This document shows positions 47,235 to 60,555 of a stretch of 64,000 bases of DNA, piece by piece (positions within the stretch are counted from its first letter, which is position 1; every line of letters begins with the position of its first letter). The translations under genes were made by a program, and so were the position numbers. The stretch is from Dryas octopetala (lineage: Eukaryota; Streptophyta; Magnoliopsida; Rosales; Rosaceae): contig OY992840.1 of NCBI GenBank assembly GCA_963921425.1, forward strand, positions 870,501-934,500, given 5' to 3'. The notes below the pieces were generated by a model. That model saw only the letters and a list, made by a program, of their open reading frames with translations. It did no database searches and was not told the origin of the DNA.

Positions 47235-48071
47235 TTAAGAAGAACAGTCTAGCCAATCACTAGTACACATAAGTGCCTCTACCATTTCAGGAGTCAAGGA
47301 AGCCCTAAAAGGATCCACAACTTCCTACCTAGGCTAAATGCATTCTCACTAGCAATTGTTGAAGATGAGATTGCAAAGATATCCTTGGCAATTTTTTAAA
47401 TGATTGGATATTTTTATATATTCACCAATCCAAGAGCTTGAAACTTTAGTTCAATGGGCACTCAAAATAATTGGATAGGTATTTATCCACTTCATTGGAT
47501 ATCTCCATAAGTTGCTATACTTGCATAAACTCCCTTACCAATAAAGCTTAAGCATCATCATAATCAGCCTCCTCATTGTCACCACTTTCTTGGACATCAT
47601 ACAAACTTTGAGTCCCAACACTAGTAGCACTAGCAACCCCTCTATACTCCTTATACAATGTATGCAAGCATTTTAATTTTGACCAAGCCACAAATCTCCT
47701 CTATTTCACTAGGATTTGATCATAGATTTCTAAAACTTATCTTAATCATTTTGAGCTTATATCTAGGCCGGGTCCAGTGCATTGACAACAAAAACAAGAT
47801 TGTTCACCTTATCAAAGCTCTCCCAATACTTGTCAAACTTCAACATGCATCATTGATTCTGCCACACTTTGCAAGGTAGGATCTCTATAATCATTTTTCT
47901 TCTTCTTCTCACTGAAAATCAAATATGATGTAGTGTTTTTGGTTTCACTAAGTTTTAAAGTTGTGTCATAAAACTTCTTAAGAAAATGCACAAAGGATTG
48001 TGCCTTTTTCCAATTAGTTTCAGTAAGAGACCCCAGTTTCTTCCTAAACTTCCCAACCCCCCAACTCTCTT

Positions 48072-48262
48072 TGTTGGCGTGAAGTCAATTGTATCAATTG
48101 TAATTATAATTAGAGAAATTAGTGGGATTGTAAGAGTTGGTAGAATTCATAACTTAGCTGATTTTGTAAAAACTTCCATATTTGTATTTACGTTCCATAC
48201 TATTTATACCTCCAACTTGGAGAAGAATAATCATCATAAACTATTCCTCAAACATTTTAGCA
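48072..48262 (+). repeat. Copia 5' LTR
   Basis: 191 bp with a TG...CA frame, followed at once by the methionine-tRNA-type primer-binding site. Confidence 0.9.
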
Positions 48263-51200
48263 TAGTATCAGAGCCAAGTCTGATTTCCTCTTCATTTCCA
48301 TAGGAACCAGAGCTTCGGTTTTGTGGTTTTGTGTTTGTTGGGTTGTTCGTGATCATAATTATATGTTTAGCTATATTTGTTTGTTGCTTTCTGTATTTTT
48401 TGGAAGTGGTAAGATTTGTTTCATTCATATTTTATAGATATAGTGTTGCTTTACCTGCTGTCTAAATAGATCGATCAGACGCGACACGACCCACCTCTGC
48501 GTGCCACTCATCAATCTTCGCAAGCCCACTGCTCCATTACATTGCCATCGTGTTTTGTTTCTGCTGCTCACGACCAAGCCGCTTCATAGTCTGGACACAC
48601 ATCCTGCAGTATATCATTGGACTCTAGTCATGATCAACACTGTTGCACACCGAGACATTGCTTCTCCTTCGACAGCTTGCTGCCATCGCCAATAGCTCGC
48701 CCACAACTTGCTACCTTCGCCAATCACTCTATTCTTCCCCAAGAGCTTGCTGCCTCTGCCGAAAGCTCACTGCCAATGCCAAGAGCCTACGTACTGCCGC
48801 GCCAAGAGCCAGCTGCCGCGACGAGAGCTAGCTGCCACGCCGTGAGATCGCTACCAACTAAGAGAAAGTTGTCGTGCCACTTGCTCACCAGCCACTGCGA
48901 GTACTCAACTCGCTGCTTCCACCAATCTTTTGCCAGTCACTGCCACTGCTTCCACCAGCTTCCATCAATCTTTCGTCAGCCACTGCTGTTGTTCTGCTTG
49001 CGCTACCACCTTAATTAAGTTTCATCAGTTGTTCAGACCCGCCGTGCACCACCACCAGAAAGACTATTGCCCATGTTAGCATCACTGTTGCTGGTGTCTC
49101 TATTGTTGCTTCACACATCTCTATTGATACCATAATGACATAAATTGATTCTGGCCCTTCAGACTCTTAGAAAATAAAAAAAGGTTGCCCCTGCTCTGCC
49201 TACACTTCATCCACAGGAAATGTCCTCCTTAATTATTCCAAAATGACTGGATGATACTAACTACGTCAACTGGTCCTTAAATGCTCGAAACAAGATCAGG
49301 GGTAGGAAGCGTTGGGGTTTTATTTCTGGTACTTGGACAACACCAAAGGATATTAATTCTAAAGAATATGAAACATGGGAAGATGAAGATTGTATGGTTA
49401 AGTCTTGGCTTCTTGATTCCATGACAAAAGATATCTGGTCGCTTATCCTCTGCAAAGGAAATTTAGGGTGCTATCAAACAAACCTATTATGTCAATCAAG
49501 ATGCATCGAAGGCATATCAGTTGCATTGTGAAGTAAGTTCGATTCGCCAAAATGAAGGATCAGTTATTTCTTATTTTGACAAACTACAAAAATTATGGCA
49601 GGAATTTGATGCTATTGAGCCTTGTACCATGGAATGTACTCGAGATCTTGAGCGCTATACTACAGTGGTTAACTCTCAACGTCTTTATGTATGTGTTTCT
49701 AGCCGGTCTCGATTCTTATTTAGATGGGGTTTGTGGTTGGATTATTGCTACCAAACCTCTTCCGAATCTACAAGCTGCTTATGCCATTGTTTGTGAGAGG
49801 CGAATCACCAAGATGCCATGCTCGACATAACTTCCAGTGACGGGGCTGCCATGGCTATTCGGAAACTTTCTGGCTATGACTCCAAGAAAGGCATTCGTAA
49901 GTGTACGCACTGTAATGGTGATGGCCATGTTGTAGAAACTTATTTCAAGTTACATGGTTATCCTAAATGGCATCTGAAGGGTAAGAAAGCTTCTTAGGTG
50001 TCTTCTAATCCTGAGGCTGAAGGCTCGGCTTCCAAGAACAACTTAGTCACTGCTTCCGGATTCGTTGCCAAGTTAGGTTTATCTAATTCTATTCTTAGTC
50101 TTCCTTCATTTACTGGAATAATGCTTGGATAATTAACACCGGTGCTACGGATCGTATGATTTGTGATTGCTATGTGTTTAACCATTTATCTTCTAGTTGC
50201 TCTAAATCTATTATTATCAATGTCAATGGTGATTCTTCTCCAATTCTTGGTATTAGTACTATGTCTTTGTCGTCATCCATATCTCTTGCTGATGTTTTAT
50301 TTGTGTCATCATTAAATTGTAACCTTATTTTTATTAGTCAATTAACCAAGTCTTATAACTGTGTTGTCATGTTTTTTCCTATTCATTGTGTTTTTCAGAA
50401 CATCCATACCAAGGAGAGGATTAGTAGTGGTAAACGAAGTAGATATTTGTACTATCTGGATAGTGGGTTACCGAGATCAGATGGTGGAGCACTAGTTCAT
50501 GTTATGAGCAACAACTATTGAAGAATAACAGAGAGATTTCGTTGTGTCATCGGCGACTAGGTCATCCTTCGTTTGGTTATTTAAGAAGACTGTTTCTGTC
50601 CTTGTTTAATGGTTATAATCTTTCAGATTTTATTTATGACACTTGTGTAATGGCGAAAAGCCATCGTGTTGTTTTTTATTCGCATAATAATAAAACTGAC
50701 GCCCCCTTTTGCCTGAGTTTATTCTGATGTTTGGGGTCTTGCCTCTCTATCTACCCATAATGGGATGAAATGGTTCATTACATTCATCGATGATTGTACC
50801 AAGATGACCTGGGTTTATTTTCTGAGATATAAGAGTGATGTGTGTGCTGTGTTTCGTCTCTTCCATCAAATGGTGTACACCCAGTTTGGCATGCCTATTA
50901 AGGTTCTCCATTCTGATAATGGTTGTGAGTATGTCAATAAGGAATTGATTGACTTTATGCATTCAGTTGGTATTCGATCTCCATCAAACATCTTGTCCTC
51001 ATTCTCTTTGTTGTTTGGTGTTCATGTTCCATCTCATTTGTGGGGTGAAGCATTGAGTTCTTCCATCTACTTAATTAATAGAACACCTTCTAGTGTTCTA
51101 AAATTCAGGAGGCTTTTTGATGTGTTGTCTGATCACTGCACGCTCTCTTCAGTTGTTCATTTGGTGCCTCGTGTTTTTGGGTGTGTGGTGTATGTACATT

Positions 51201-53325
51201 TACATTTTCACCAACATACCAAGCTTGATCCCCAAGCAATAGAATGTGTCTTTGTTAGCTATGAGTCCTTTTAAAAGGGTATCGGTGTTACCCCTCTTCC
51301 AAGAAGAAGGGTTATCGTGTTCTTCTATTCGAGAGGGATTACTGATTCTTCACTTCAGAGGGAGACTGAAGAAGAAGTGCAGAATCGTGACGATATGAGG
51401 TTCTTTGGGATGTTTAGGTCATATGAGGAAATCAATACATCCTTCACAGAAAACATCAAAAGCTCAGTTGATGATCGTGAAGATCATATCCATAATAGTA
51501 CATCATCTCCTACAATAGAACCACCAATCCAATCTTCTCTGGATGACTCCTTAGAGATATCACCTGATCCTATTGATTCTAATGTTCATGATTTAGTTAA
51601 TACAACTTATCTTGAGTCTGAACAATCTCAATATCATCTTTCACCCCGATCTAATCGGGGCCAACCACCATTTAAATATGAGTCTTACCCTAATGCTAAG
51701 GTTAGGTATTCCATAAATAGTCATGTGCATGTCCTCCCACAGGTTGTCCAAGTTGTATGCATCTTATGTATCTCAATTATCCTCAGTTTCTATTCCTAGT
51801 AAATTGCATGAAGCTTTGACAGATTCTAAATGGACCAAAGCTATGGCAGAAGAGATGGCATCATTGAAAAAGAATGCTACTTGGGAACTTCTGCCTTTAC
51901 CGAAGGGTAAGAAGACAATAAGGTGTATATGGGTTTTTGCAATCAAACACAAAGCAGATGGGTCTATCGATTCAAAGCCCGACTGGTTGCAAAAGGATAT
52001 ACACAGTCCGATAGTATGGACTATTAAGAAATGTTTGCACCAGTTGCTAAGCTTAATACTGTGAGACTGCTTGTCATTAGCAGCTAATCAGAATTGGCCA
52101 CTTTTCCATTTTGATGTCAAAAATGCTCTTTTGCATAGAGATCTTACAGAAGAAGTGTATATGGATCCTCCCCCCCAATATACCAGAGTATTTAGAAACC
52201 AAAATGGTGTGTAAATTGAGGAAATCTTTGTATGGGCTGAAGCAGTCTCCAAGGGCTTGGTTTGGCAGGTTCACCAAATCTATGAGAAACTTTGGCTACA
52301 AACAAAGTAGTTTAGATCATACTTTGTTTTTGAAGTGCAAAAGAGGTAAAATCACTGTTTTGATTATCTACGTTAATGATATGATGGTGACAGGTGATGA
52401 CCATGATGAGATTTCTAGTTTACAGCGGTATTAATTAGCTTCTAAATTTGAGATGAAACAACTTAGAGACCTCAAATATTTTCTTGGGATTGAGGTGGCT
52501 CGATCGAAGCACGATATTTTCTTATCCCAACTAAAATATATTCTTGACTTGCTAAATCAGACAGAGATGCTTGGATATAAGCCAATTGCTACTCCTATTA
52601 AGTAGAACCACAAGTTATTTGAGTGTTTGAGTGCATCTCCTACTGACAAAGGAAGATATCAAAGGCTTGTGAGAAAACTGATTTATTTGGATCATACTAG
52701 ACCAGATATTGCATATGAAGTGAGTATGGTAAGTCAGTTCATGCATGATCCACGAAAACCTCACATGGATGTTGGAGAACGCATATTGAGATATTTGAAA
52801 TCTACTCTAAGTAAAAGGTTATTGTTTTCTAACCATGGTCACCTGAAGGTTGAAGGCTATACTGATGCTGATTAGGCATGTTCAGATGATAACAGGAGGT
52901 CTACCTCAGGATACTTCACCTTTGTAGGTGAAAATCTTGTGACTTTGAGAACTAAGAAACAACATGTAGTAGCAAGATCAAGTGCCGAAGTCGAATTAGA
53001 AGTATGGCACTTGGAGTATATGAGTTGCTTTAGTTAAGAAACTTACCGACTGACTTGGGTTTCAAACAAAAAATAGAAATGAAAGTACATTGTGATAACA
53101 AGTCAACCATGCTCATAACCCTGTTCAACATGATTGGACTAAACATGTGGAAATTGATAGACATTTTATTAAAGAAAAGCTTGATGCAGGAATTATTAGC
53201 TTTCCATTTGTGAAGTATGAATACCAACTAGCGGATGTACTCACCAAGGCCGTAGCTAACATGGTATTTCTTTATTCACTTGTCAAGTGTATCAATTGAT
53301 ATCTACGCACCAACTTGAGGGGGAG

Positions 53326-53524
53326 TGTTGGCGTGAATTAAGTCAACTGTATCAATTGTAATTATAAATAGAGAAATTAGTGGGATTGTAGGGGTTGGTA
53401 GAATTCATAGTCTAGCTGACTTTGTAGAAACTTCCATATTTGTATATATTTACCTTTCATACTATTAAAAGCTCATACTTGGAGAAGAATAATCATTATA
53501 AATTATCCCTCAAACATTTTAGTA
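53326..53524 (+). repeat. Copia 3' LTR
   Basis: 199 bp, starting with the same TGTTGGCGTGAA and ending CATTTTAGTA, then the target duplication CTCTT. Confidence 0.9.
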
Positions 53525-55740
53525 CTCTTGTTCTTCCTCACATTCTCCTTATATGCAACAAAAGATGCACTTTCCTCAAACCATCCTATTAAACATCATC
53601 TTATACTTTAATGCACTTTCAAGCATCTTATAAGTTGAATTCCACTTTGTTGCTACATCTAAGGGCACGGTTGTCATCTTATCATTCTTTTGCAAGATGA
53701 CAAATTCCCTAAACTTGTCCAACCTTGCTGGGGATGAGTGAAGGTACTTCACACAATTCCTAATCTCCTTAATTGATCTTCCAATCTCCTTGAATTCATC
53801 ATTAACAATTAAATTAAGGATGTGACAAGCACACCTAAAGTGCAAGTACTCTCCATCAAACAAAAGAGTTTTCAATGTCTTAAGCCTTTTTTTTTTTTTA
53901 TGTAATCAACTGTCCCATCATTTGCAGAGGCATTATATACTGTAACTGTAAAGACCTTGTCTATCCCTCAATTGTTCAAGCACACTTCTAAGGTTCTTCC
54001 TATGTCATCACCCTTGTGAGATGTGATTTTGATGAAATTTATGATCCTTTAATGCAACTTCCAGTCACTGTCCAAGAAATGGGTAGTGACTACCATGTAA
54101 TTTATATTTTGAATCAATATCCTAGTATCAGTTGTGATATTTACCCTAACATCACCTATCTCTTAGCCTTCTTCACTAATAAATCCTTCACTCTAGCAGC
54201 AATCTTCTTCCTATTTGATTTCTTAAATCTAGGTTGAAGCTCACTTACCAACCTAATAAATCTATTGCCCTCAACAGCCCTAAAAGGTAGCTCATCCTTG
54301 ATAATGTACTCAACACACTTTAAATCACACCTTTTTTGATTGAAAGTGTGTGACACCAAACTACCACCCATTGTCTCTTGTGTCAAAACACTTTGACCTC
54401 TACCACCCTTTTCATAGAGAGAAGATTTTTCACATTTCCTCTCTAGGTGACTCCTAATTCCAGTTGTCCCATTTATCTTAAAATAGGTTGGCATCTTCTC
54501 TTTGCAATAATTGCATATATCAATGTCTCTCTCAACTCCATTAACAATTTTTTTGATTTTCTTATAGTGATCCCAAACAATAGATTTTGAGGCTTTCCTC
54601 TTCCCTCCCACAACAGTACTAGTTGGTTCAGACTATGCTTAGTCATTTTGAGATGGTGGTTGGGGTTGTGTTTGAGGTATTGAGTAAGGTTTTATTTAGG
54701 GGGGTTGTGTTTTGGGGTTTGGTTGTCTAATTGAGCTATTAGGGCCACACTGTGTACTATTTGATTGGCTAGAGCTAGACTCCATTTCCATCTACCAAAT
54801 TCAATCAAGCAACACCCAAATTAAAGCTAATAGCCTAATACAGAGCAATCATGTTCAATAGAGAGCAATTGTCAAACTCAATCATGTTCTATAGATGGAA
54901 AATTTATAGAGCAATCATGTTCTCAAACTCAAACATGCTTTTTAGTTTTTATTTTCCTCAGATTTCTCAAGAAAAAAAAAAAACAATAACACACACAGAA
55001 TGACAGAAACACTAAACTATAAATCAACAGCAATGTAGACCAAATTCAGGATGATTAATTCAAACACTAAACTATCACTAAACACTAAAGCATAAACTAT
55101 AAACTATATATATCACATTATCACTAAAAACTACACCCTAATTTATCGTAATCAAGATGAGTACGTCAGCGGGACTTACCAAATAATTCGAAGTCTGCAC
55201 TGTGATTGAGTAGCCTACTGCTGAGTCTGTTGTGCAGCTTGCAATGTAGAAATGAACAAATTTAGAACTAATTAGAAATTAAACCCTAATCAGCAATCAA
55301 AACTACACTCTAATCAATAATCATTGCATTCTCAAACCTAAAACCTAAATGACTCCAAATTTTTTACAATGAACCCTGATCAATAATCACTTACTAAATT
55401 TCGAAGCATGCACTGTGATTGACCTAAATTTCTGGGGAGGTCTTAGGTGGTCGGCGGTGGAGATCGCAGGTGGTGGTGACTAGTGAGTTAAGTCTCGGGT
55501 GGTGGTGAGAGAATGAGAGTCGAGAGAGACTGAGAGTGAGAGAGATGCAAACTGAGAGGGAGAGTCGAGAATCGAGAGACACTGAGAAAGATGCATATTG
55601 AGAGATTGAGAGAGATGCATATCGAGAGATTGAGAGTGAGAGATGCAGACTGAGAGAGAGAGTCGAGAATAGAAAGACACTAAGAGAGATGTAGACTGAG
55701 GGATTGAGAGAGATGTAGATCGAGAAGCAAACGTCCCAAT

Positions 55741-56180
55741 ACCCAAAGACCCAGACCTATAACCAATTCCATGCACTTGTGGGAAGGGCATTCAACCATG
55801 TGCTGATTGTGAAGCCAAATCGAATATCTCATATTGCTTTAATTATAAGAATGTTTACGTGAACGTCCGTGAGTCACCCTCAACCTGTGGGAACCACTGA
55901 AGAATGTCGTTGTTGTTGTTTAATTTATGTCCTCATTCTAGTATTTGGTTGAACAGCTAGTATGATTTCGTTTATGTGTTTGTTATCGTTAGTATTGTGA
56001 AATGAAATAAATTGTGTTGTGTTTAACATTTTTAAGTTTATATTAATATATTAATATTAGTGTCATTTTGAAGAGCTAATTAAAATATTAACAATGATAT
56101 AATATTTGTGTTCATAAAAGTTTATAAACATTAAATTAACGGGCACTTAATCAATTTTATGCATAAGTTAAATTGGTGAA
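55741..56180. other. Non-coding stretch
   Basis: No gene or repeat structure seen between the hAT leader and the inverted-repeat element. Confidence 0.35.
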
Positions 56181-57020
56181 AAATACTGAAACTCATTTTG
56201 GGTCTCAACACCGTTGGTGTTGCTGAGACCCAAACCCAAAATTTAGACACCATTTGAGGGCCAAAATGGGTTTGGATTTGAGTTTTTGAGTTTCGCAATT
56301 GTAGAAGGCCTTAAAGCATGTACATTGCTGGGTTAAAGGCAAAGCAAAATTCAAGATTTAGCCCAAGACACCAAAAAATCTCTACATTGCTGGGCCAAAG
56401 GCAAGCCAATTTTTGCCATAGCAAGATTTGGCCCAAAATCTTGCTCTTGCCTGCACAAAAGCCAACAAAAGTGGAGCCTGCATGGAGAAAAACAAATGCT
56501 GCTATGTGTAGTGGAGTACAAGTGTCAGCGTTGGATTGGAGAGGCGAGACCGGCTGTCTTCATGTGGGGGAGAAGACTAGTAGCGGCAACCAATGGGTGC
56601 GTGACACCTGTCGCTGCTGGCCCACTTCACATGCTGATTTGAGTTGTTTTTTTTATGTCCACCAATCATAGGCGGACATATGGCACCAACGGTCACAAAA
56701 TTCAAATTTGTGACCGTTGCTTCCTTTCATTCGCACACTACATCTTTTTTTTTAAAAAAAAATGCCACCATGCCAGCCAATGACATGCTGCCATGTGGCC
56801 TCCAACAATCATAAATTTAAAAAATTGTGACTATTAGTTTTTTTTTTTAATTCGAATTCTTCCCTTTTTTTTTTTCAATTTCACTCATGTACCTCTCACC
56901 CCTATGTATATGGTATATCACCATTCATAATTTTCACAACACATTCCAAATTTTGTGGGTAGTTTGTGGACACTTGTTTAGAAATTTTTGGTCACTTGTT
57001 TATTCATCTTCTACAAATGC

Positions 57021-57364
57021 AGATTCAACATGTTAGAAGATTATACGCAGAAAAGCATAATAGCAAAGGTTTCAAGTTTGACCACTATATGCCAGTTTTA
57101 AGAAATGCTCTATTTCTTCATCCGAAGCAAATCCATATAGGACATCCCGATGCTCAGGATGCTCCTCAATCGCAGTCACTCGATTCCGTTAATCTTTCTT
57201 GCGACGACGAGGCTAACGAGCCTCCTCCGACCCCTTCTTCAAGCAAAAGGCCCCCGGGTGAAAAAGTCACAATAGAGACCAGAAAGAAGGCAACACATGA
57301 TGACCGAGCAAGACAAGCACGTCGGGATGACATGTTGGGCACTATGGTCAAGGCACAAGAATGA
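57021..57364 (+). pseudogene. Harbinger accessory (Myb-like) protein, C-terminal part
   Basis: An exon begins after the acceptor ACAAATGCAG at 57020. It encodes FKFDHYMPVLRNALFLHP and then PPTPSSSKRPPGEK and an acidic and arginine-rich tail, matching the C-terminal region of plant Harbinger ORF1 proteins (also annotated as NAM-associated). The N-terminal Myb-like DNA-binding exon is absent, and the frame closes at 57364 while homologous-looking sequence continues to about 57480. In the family this protein helps the nuclease reach the nucleus and bind DNA. Confidence 0.65.
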
Positions 57365-57804
57365 ATAGCGAGAGTACATGAAGGCCAGTTAGGCATTCAA
57401 CAACGGGATGCGGACATGAGAATAATTGCAATAGATACTTTCGGAATGGATGAAGAATCAAAAGTTTTTGGGTGAACATGAAGCGTTAATTGATGGCCAA
57501 ATACACACCTAATCCATCCAGATTGACTTCTTCAGGATCGAGCAGCAATGCTTATTTTCCTACATTCAATAATTGATTTCTTAGTTTATTTTTTATGTTT
57601 TATTTCCTTTATTGAGTATTTCTTTTATTATGTATTTCATTTTCCATGTTGTATGTCCTTTATTATGATTAATCAAAAACATTACAATTAATTAAAAACA
57701 TTACATCTCATCTCTAGGCCCCTTCAACGCCCAGAGATGATCAATGATATTGTTTCAAAGATTTAGGTGTGCAGCTTCATTTCGGATGGCTCCGTAGCGA
57801 TCAA

Positions 57805-58956
57805 TTAAGAACTCAGCTGACATGTAGTTGGCCCCCAAGAAGGTTTGTCAAAAGTTGTAGAGCACTTCAGATGTGGTGGGGGATCAGCACTTGGCGTGTC
57901 TTCCATGACGTCGTAAGCTCCATGTAGTGTTCTATTTTCATCATCATCCTCATCATCCGACACCCATTCATCTTCAACAATCATATTGTGCATGATGTAT
58001 AATACAAGATCCACATCCCAAGATCGAGCAGCATCCTTAACAATTGCCCAACGCGCCTGTAGAATCCCAAAAGCCCTCTCAACATCCTTTCGTTATGCTG
58101 ATTGCAATTTTGCAAAATTGTGCATGTTTATGGTTGCCTGGATGCCTTATGGTTTGGATGAAAGTTGCCCGCTCGGGATATATCCCATTTGTAAGATATA
58201 GTATGCAATATTATATTGTCGTCCATTGACTGTGTAGTTAACCTCCGGAGCCATCCCAAAATATAGATCATTAAAAATTGACGAATCATAAAGGACAATG
58301 AGGTCGTTGTTAGCCGTTGGCAATCCGAAATTTGCATGCCAAATCCACGTGTCTTTCCATGCAAATGGCTTAAGGATCAATGTCTTTCCATGGCGTAGTA
58401 GCCTCTGCATATCCACTTGTGTTGGCTTTCAAAGGTAATGTGGTTCGAATACGTGGACCAGTGCTATGCATAATTTCTTCAAGCATTTAAGCGTCGTGCT
58501 TGCTCCCATTCTGCACAGTTCATCACAAGCATCTTCGGCCACGCCATATGGGAGTTGCCGCATCGCTGCTGTTATCTTTTGATGCATGGATAAGCCTTCA
58601 TGTTGGACAACATCAGGTTTTGGGATGAAGTAAGAGTCAAAATTACAGACTCCCTCAAGGATCCTCTGAAATAAGGAGGGGTTCATTCTGTATTGCCTCC
58701 GGAAAAACTCGTGATCATATGTTGGATTAAGACTGAAATAGTTCTTCTAAAGTCGTTGCGCGCCTTCGGATCTTCTTTGAAAAATGTATTTACGTTTTTT
58801 CTTCTTTTTTGGATACCCTTGGCTTGAGCTTGCTTCTTCCATTTCAGTCCACAAAACCATGAAAATTGCCAAGTTGGTATCATCCTTATCACTTGATCCG
58901 TCAAAGGGTATAATAGGGGTCATGGGATAATTGGAAAAATTGGGATTCATGGGCAA
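57805..58956 (-). pseudogene. Harbinger nuclease (HARBI1/ALP1-like), broken
   Basis: Read on the minus strand, the N-terminal part MNPSLFQRILEGVCNFDSYF (58686) and the helix-turn-helix region AMRQLPYGVAEDACDELCRM are followed by WKDTWIWHANFGLPTANNDL (second catalytic Asp), APEVNYTVNGRQYN, then VERAFGILQARW (catalytic Glu, near 58065) and LYIMHNMIVEDEW. The segment that should hold the first catalytic Asp (the DCMHWEW-type motif) has been deleted near 58430. At least two frame changes separate the pieces. The family cuts DNA with a DDE nuclease. Confidence 0.8.
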
Positions 58957-59617
58957 AATTTGGGGCTATTGGGAAATTGGGATCCGTGCTTATTGGAGAT
59001 GGTGTTTTGGATGAGGTAACAAATAGATGAGAAATGATCGAGAGTTGAGTTGGAAATAATAGTTGTGAATGAAGAGTGTGTAGTGTGGTTGTATTTATAG
59101 AGTTGAAAATGTGAGGTAGATGAGGAGGTAGATGAGGAGGTAGATGATGTGGTAGATGATGAATGATGTAATTGATGAATGAGTTAGATGATGAATGAGG
59201 TAGATGATGAGGTAAATAAGAAAATATACATAGTTGATGAAAAATATTTAAATGAGTATTAAAATAAAAATATTTACATATAGTCAATATTATACTTATA
59301 TTAAAAATCTCATTAAAATAATTACAATGATATAATTATTAAACTATATTAATTTATAAGAGTATATATGAATACACTTCATAAATTAAATATGTGGGTT
59401 TTTGCTTTTAGCCTTTAGCAATGTACAAGTTTGTGCATTTTAGCTAAAGGCAATAGCTAAATCTTGCCTTTTGGCCTCTAGCAATATACATGCTCTTAGG
59501 CCTTCTAATATGGTGATACTCAATTTGCGACCCAAAATGGGTTTTGGGTCACCAAATGGTGTTGATACTCATTTCTCCCTCCAATAGTGCTAAGACCCAA
59601 AATGGGTTTCAGTATTT

Positions 59618-60400
59618 TATACTTATTTAAGTGATATATAATTTATAACTTAAATATTTATAAAAATTAAACTATTAATTTTATTTTGATGAGATCTTTG
59701 AAATAAGGTCAATATTAAATATATTTGAATTTGGTATCAAAAATTGATGTTTGTGAAGAAAAACCATCAAAGTTGCATGATATATATAGAGTTTTTGAGA
59801 ATATAGCCGTTGAGATTTTTTGGGTATTTTTTCAAATCTTTATAGATTTTTTAATGATTAAAAAAAAAATATATTGATTGAGCGATTTGGGTCATTAGTA
59901 GCAGCCGCACCTCCTTCTCTCTCCTGTTGTGGGTGGGTCAAGAATTTTTAGGTCTCGGCCCATTTTGAGTTTTAGTTAATGTTGGGTCACACATTTTGCC
60001 CCATAGCGTGCATATGCGACCAATTTGGTACCCAAAATGGGTTTTGGCTCCTATTTTCCGACTGCACATTGGAAGGCTTAGGGTTTTTAAATCAGATTCT
60101 CTCATTTTTCTCACCTCACCCGCGCCTCTTTTCTCTCCCTCTTTCTCTCCGTTCTCTCTCCTCTGCAGAGAGGCTTTGCCGGCCACCTCTCCGCCGTCCG
60201 ACGAGCAACGGCGGCGAGACCACCACCAAATCACTCATCTTTCTCCCATCCTTCTTCCTCTTGCCTTCACCGACCCAAACTCCCAGCCTAAGACCCGATT
60301 CGAACCCAGACAGAATCGGTTTCCTCCTCCGTCGAGCTCCCTCTTTCCGGCGCTGTCGTGACTCATGGCTGGTACCCAGAGCTTTCCCTCGCCGAGTTGA
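59618..60400. other. Intergenic stretch upstream of LSM7
   Basis: No gene seen. CCCAAAATGGGTTTTGG words at 60030 echo the inverted-repeat element at 56181-59617 and may be part of another copy. A CT-rich then GC-rich block (60110-60420) contains overlapping open frames on both strands. It is more likely leader or promoter sequence than coding sequence. Confidence 0.4.
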
Positions 60401-60555
60401 GTCTTTTGGTGTCTTCAAATCGTCCGTCCTACTGCCGTGGGTGGCGGATTGAAAAGTTCAAAGTTTAGCTTTTTAGGGTTCTTGGGGTTTCTGAGTGGAA
60501 AACCCCCAAAGAGCTTCATCTCCAGCTGAAGAGGATCTAAAGGACCCAAATAAAG

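Larger units (their letters stand above)
48072..53524 (+). mobile_element. Copia LTR retrotransposon, complete in outline but broken
   Basis: LTRs lie at 48072-48262 and 53326-53524, starting TGTTGGCGTGAA, with the 5-bp target duplication CTCTT on both sides (48067-48071 and 53525-53529). A primer-binding site (TAGTATCAGAGC, 48263-48274) follows the 5' LTR, and a polypurine tract (TTGAGGGGGAG) precedes the 3' LTR. Domains appear in Copia order: gag with zinc knuckle (about 49240-49990), protease (about 50120), pre-integrase and integrase (about 50510-51280), reverse transcriptase (about 51800-52600) and RNase H (about 52620-53030). The coding region has many breaks. By eye the LTRs differ at roughly a tenth of positions, so the insertion is old. 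It sits inside a hAT transposon. Confidence 0.92.
47235..55740 (-). mobile_element. Decayed hAT transposon, split by a Copia insertion
   Basis: A relative of the element at 36873-42759 on the opposite strand. From right to left: a leader of GAGAGACTGAGA-type repeats (55490-55740), the start ATG at 54785 (MESSSSSQSN), a BED finger (CNYCKEKMP, SHLERKC; 54611-54156), the core domain (FRCACHILNLIVND, 53875-53576), then the inserted Copia element, then the remaining core (VHFLKKFYDTTLKL, near 47960) and the end of the dimerisation domain (TIASENAFSLGR, near 47340). Homology stops at about 47235, before the last 25 residues and the right terminus, so the 3' end is lost. Several stops and frameshifts are present. 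No terminal inverted repeat was found at either side. Confidence 0.8.
56314..59495. mobile_element. PIF/Harbinger transposon, internally deleted, with TTA target duplication
   Basis: Ends are AAGCATGTACATTGCTGGG and, inverted, GAGCATGTATATTGCTAGAG, with TTA on both flanks (56311-56313 and 59496-59498). The 3182-bp element holds the two genes expected of the superfamily in convergent order: the Myb-like partner (+) and the nuclease (-). Both are incomplete, so it is non-autonomous as it stands. Confidence 0.9.
56181..59617. mobile_element. Inverted-repeat element split at its centre by a Harbinger transposon
   Basis: The arms are 56181-56310 and 59499-59617. Both begin, from outside, AAATACTGAAAC and carry CATTTTGGGTCT and CACCATTTG words in inverted order. 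The innermost bases are TAGAAGGCC and GGCCTTCTA, a perfect 9-bp palindrome around the TTA target site. Before the insertion this was a short foldback element of about 250 bp. Its superfamily is unknown. Confidence 0.7.

Noticed and set aside
55480-55791. Serine-rich open frame of about 100 residues
   Set aside because: It is a translation of GAGAGACTGAGA-type repeats in the hAT leader.
58901-59287. Histidine- and proline-rich open frame
   Set aside because: It comes from a GATGAGGTA-type tandem repeat at the Harbinger right side and has no homology I recognise.
60116-60452. Open frames upstream of LSM7
   Set aside because: Competing frames on both strands and plant-leader-like composition; the LSM7 ATG is clear at 60556.
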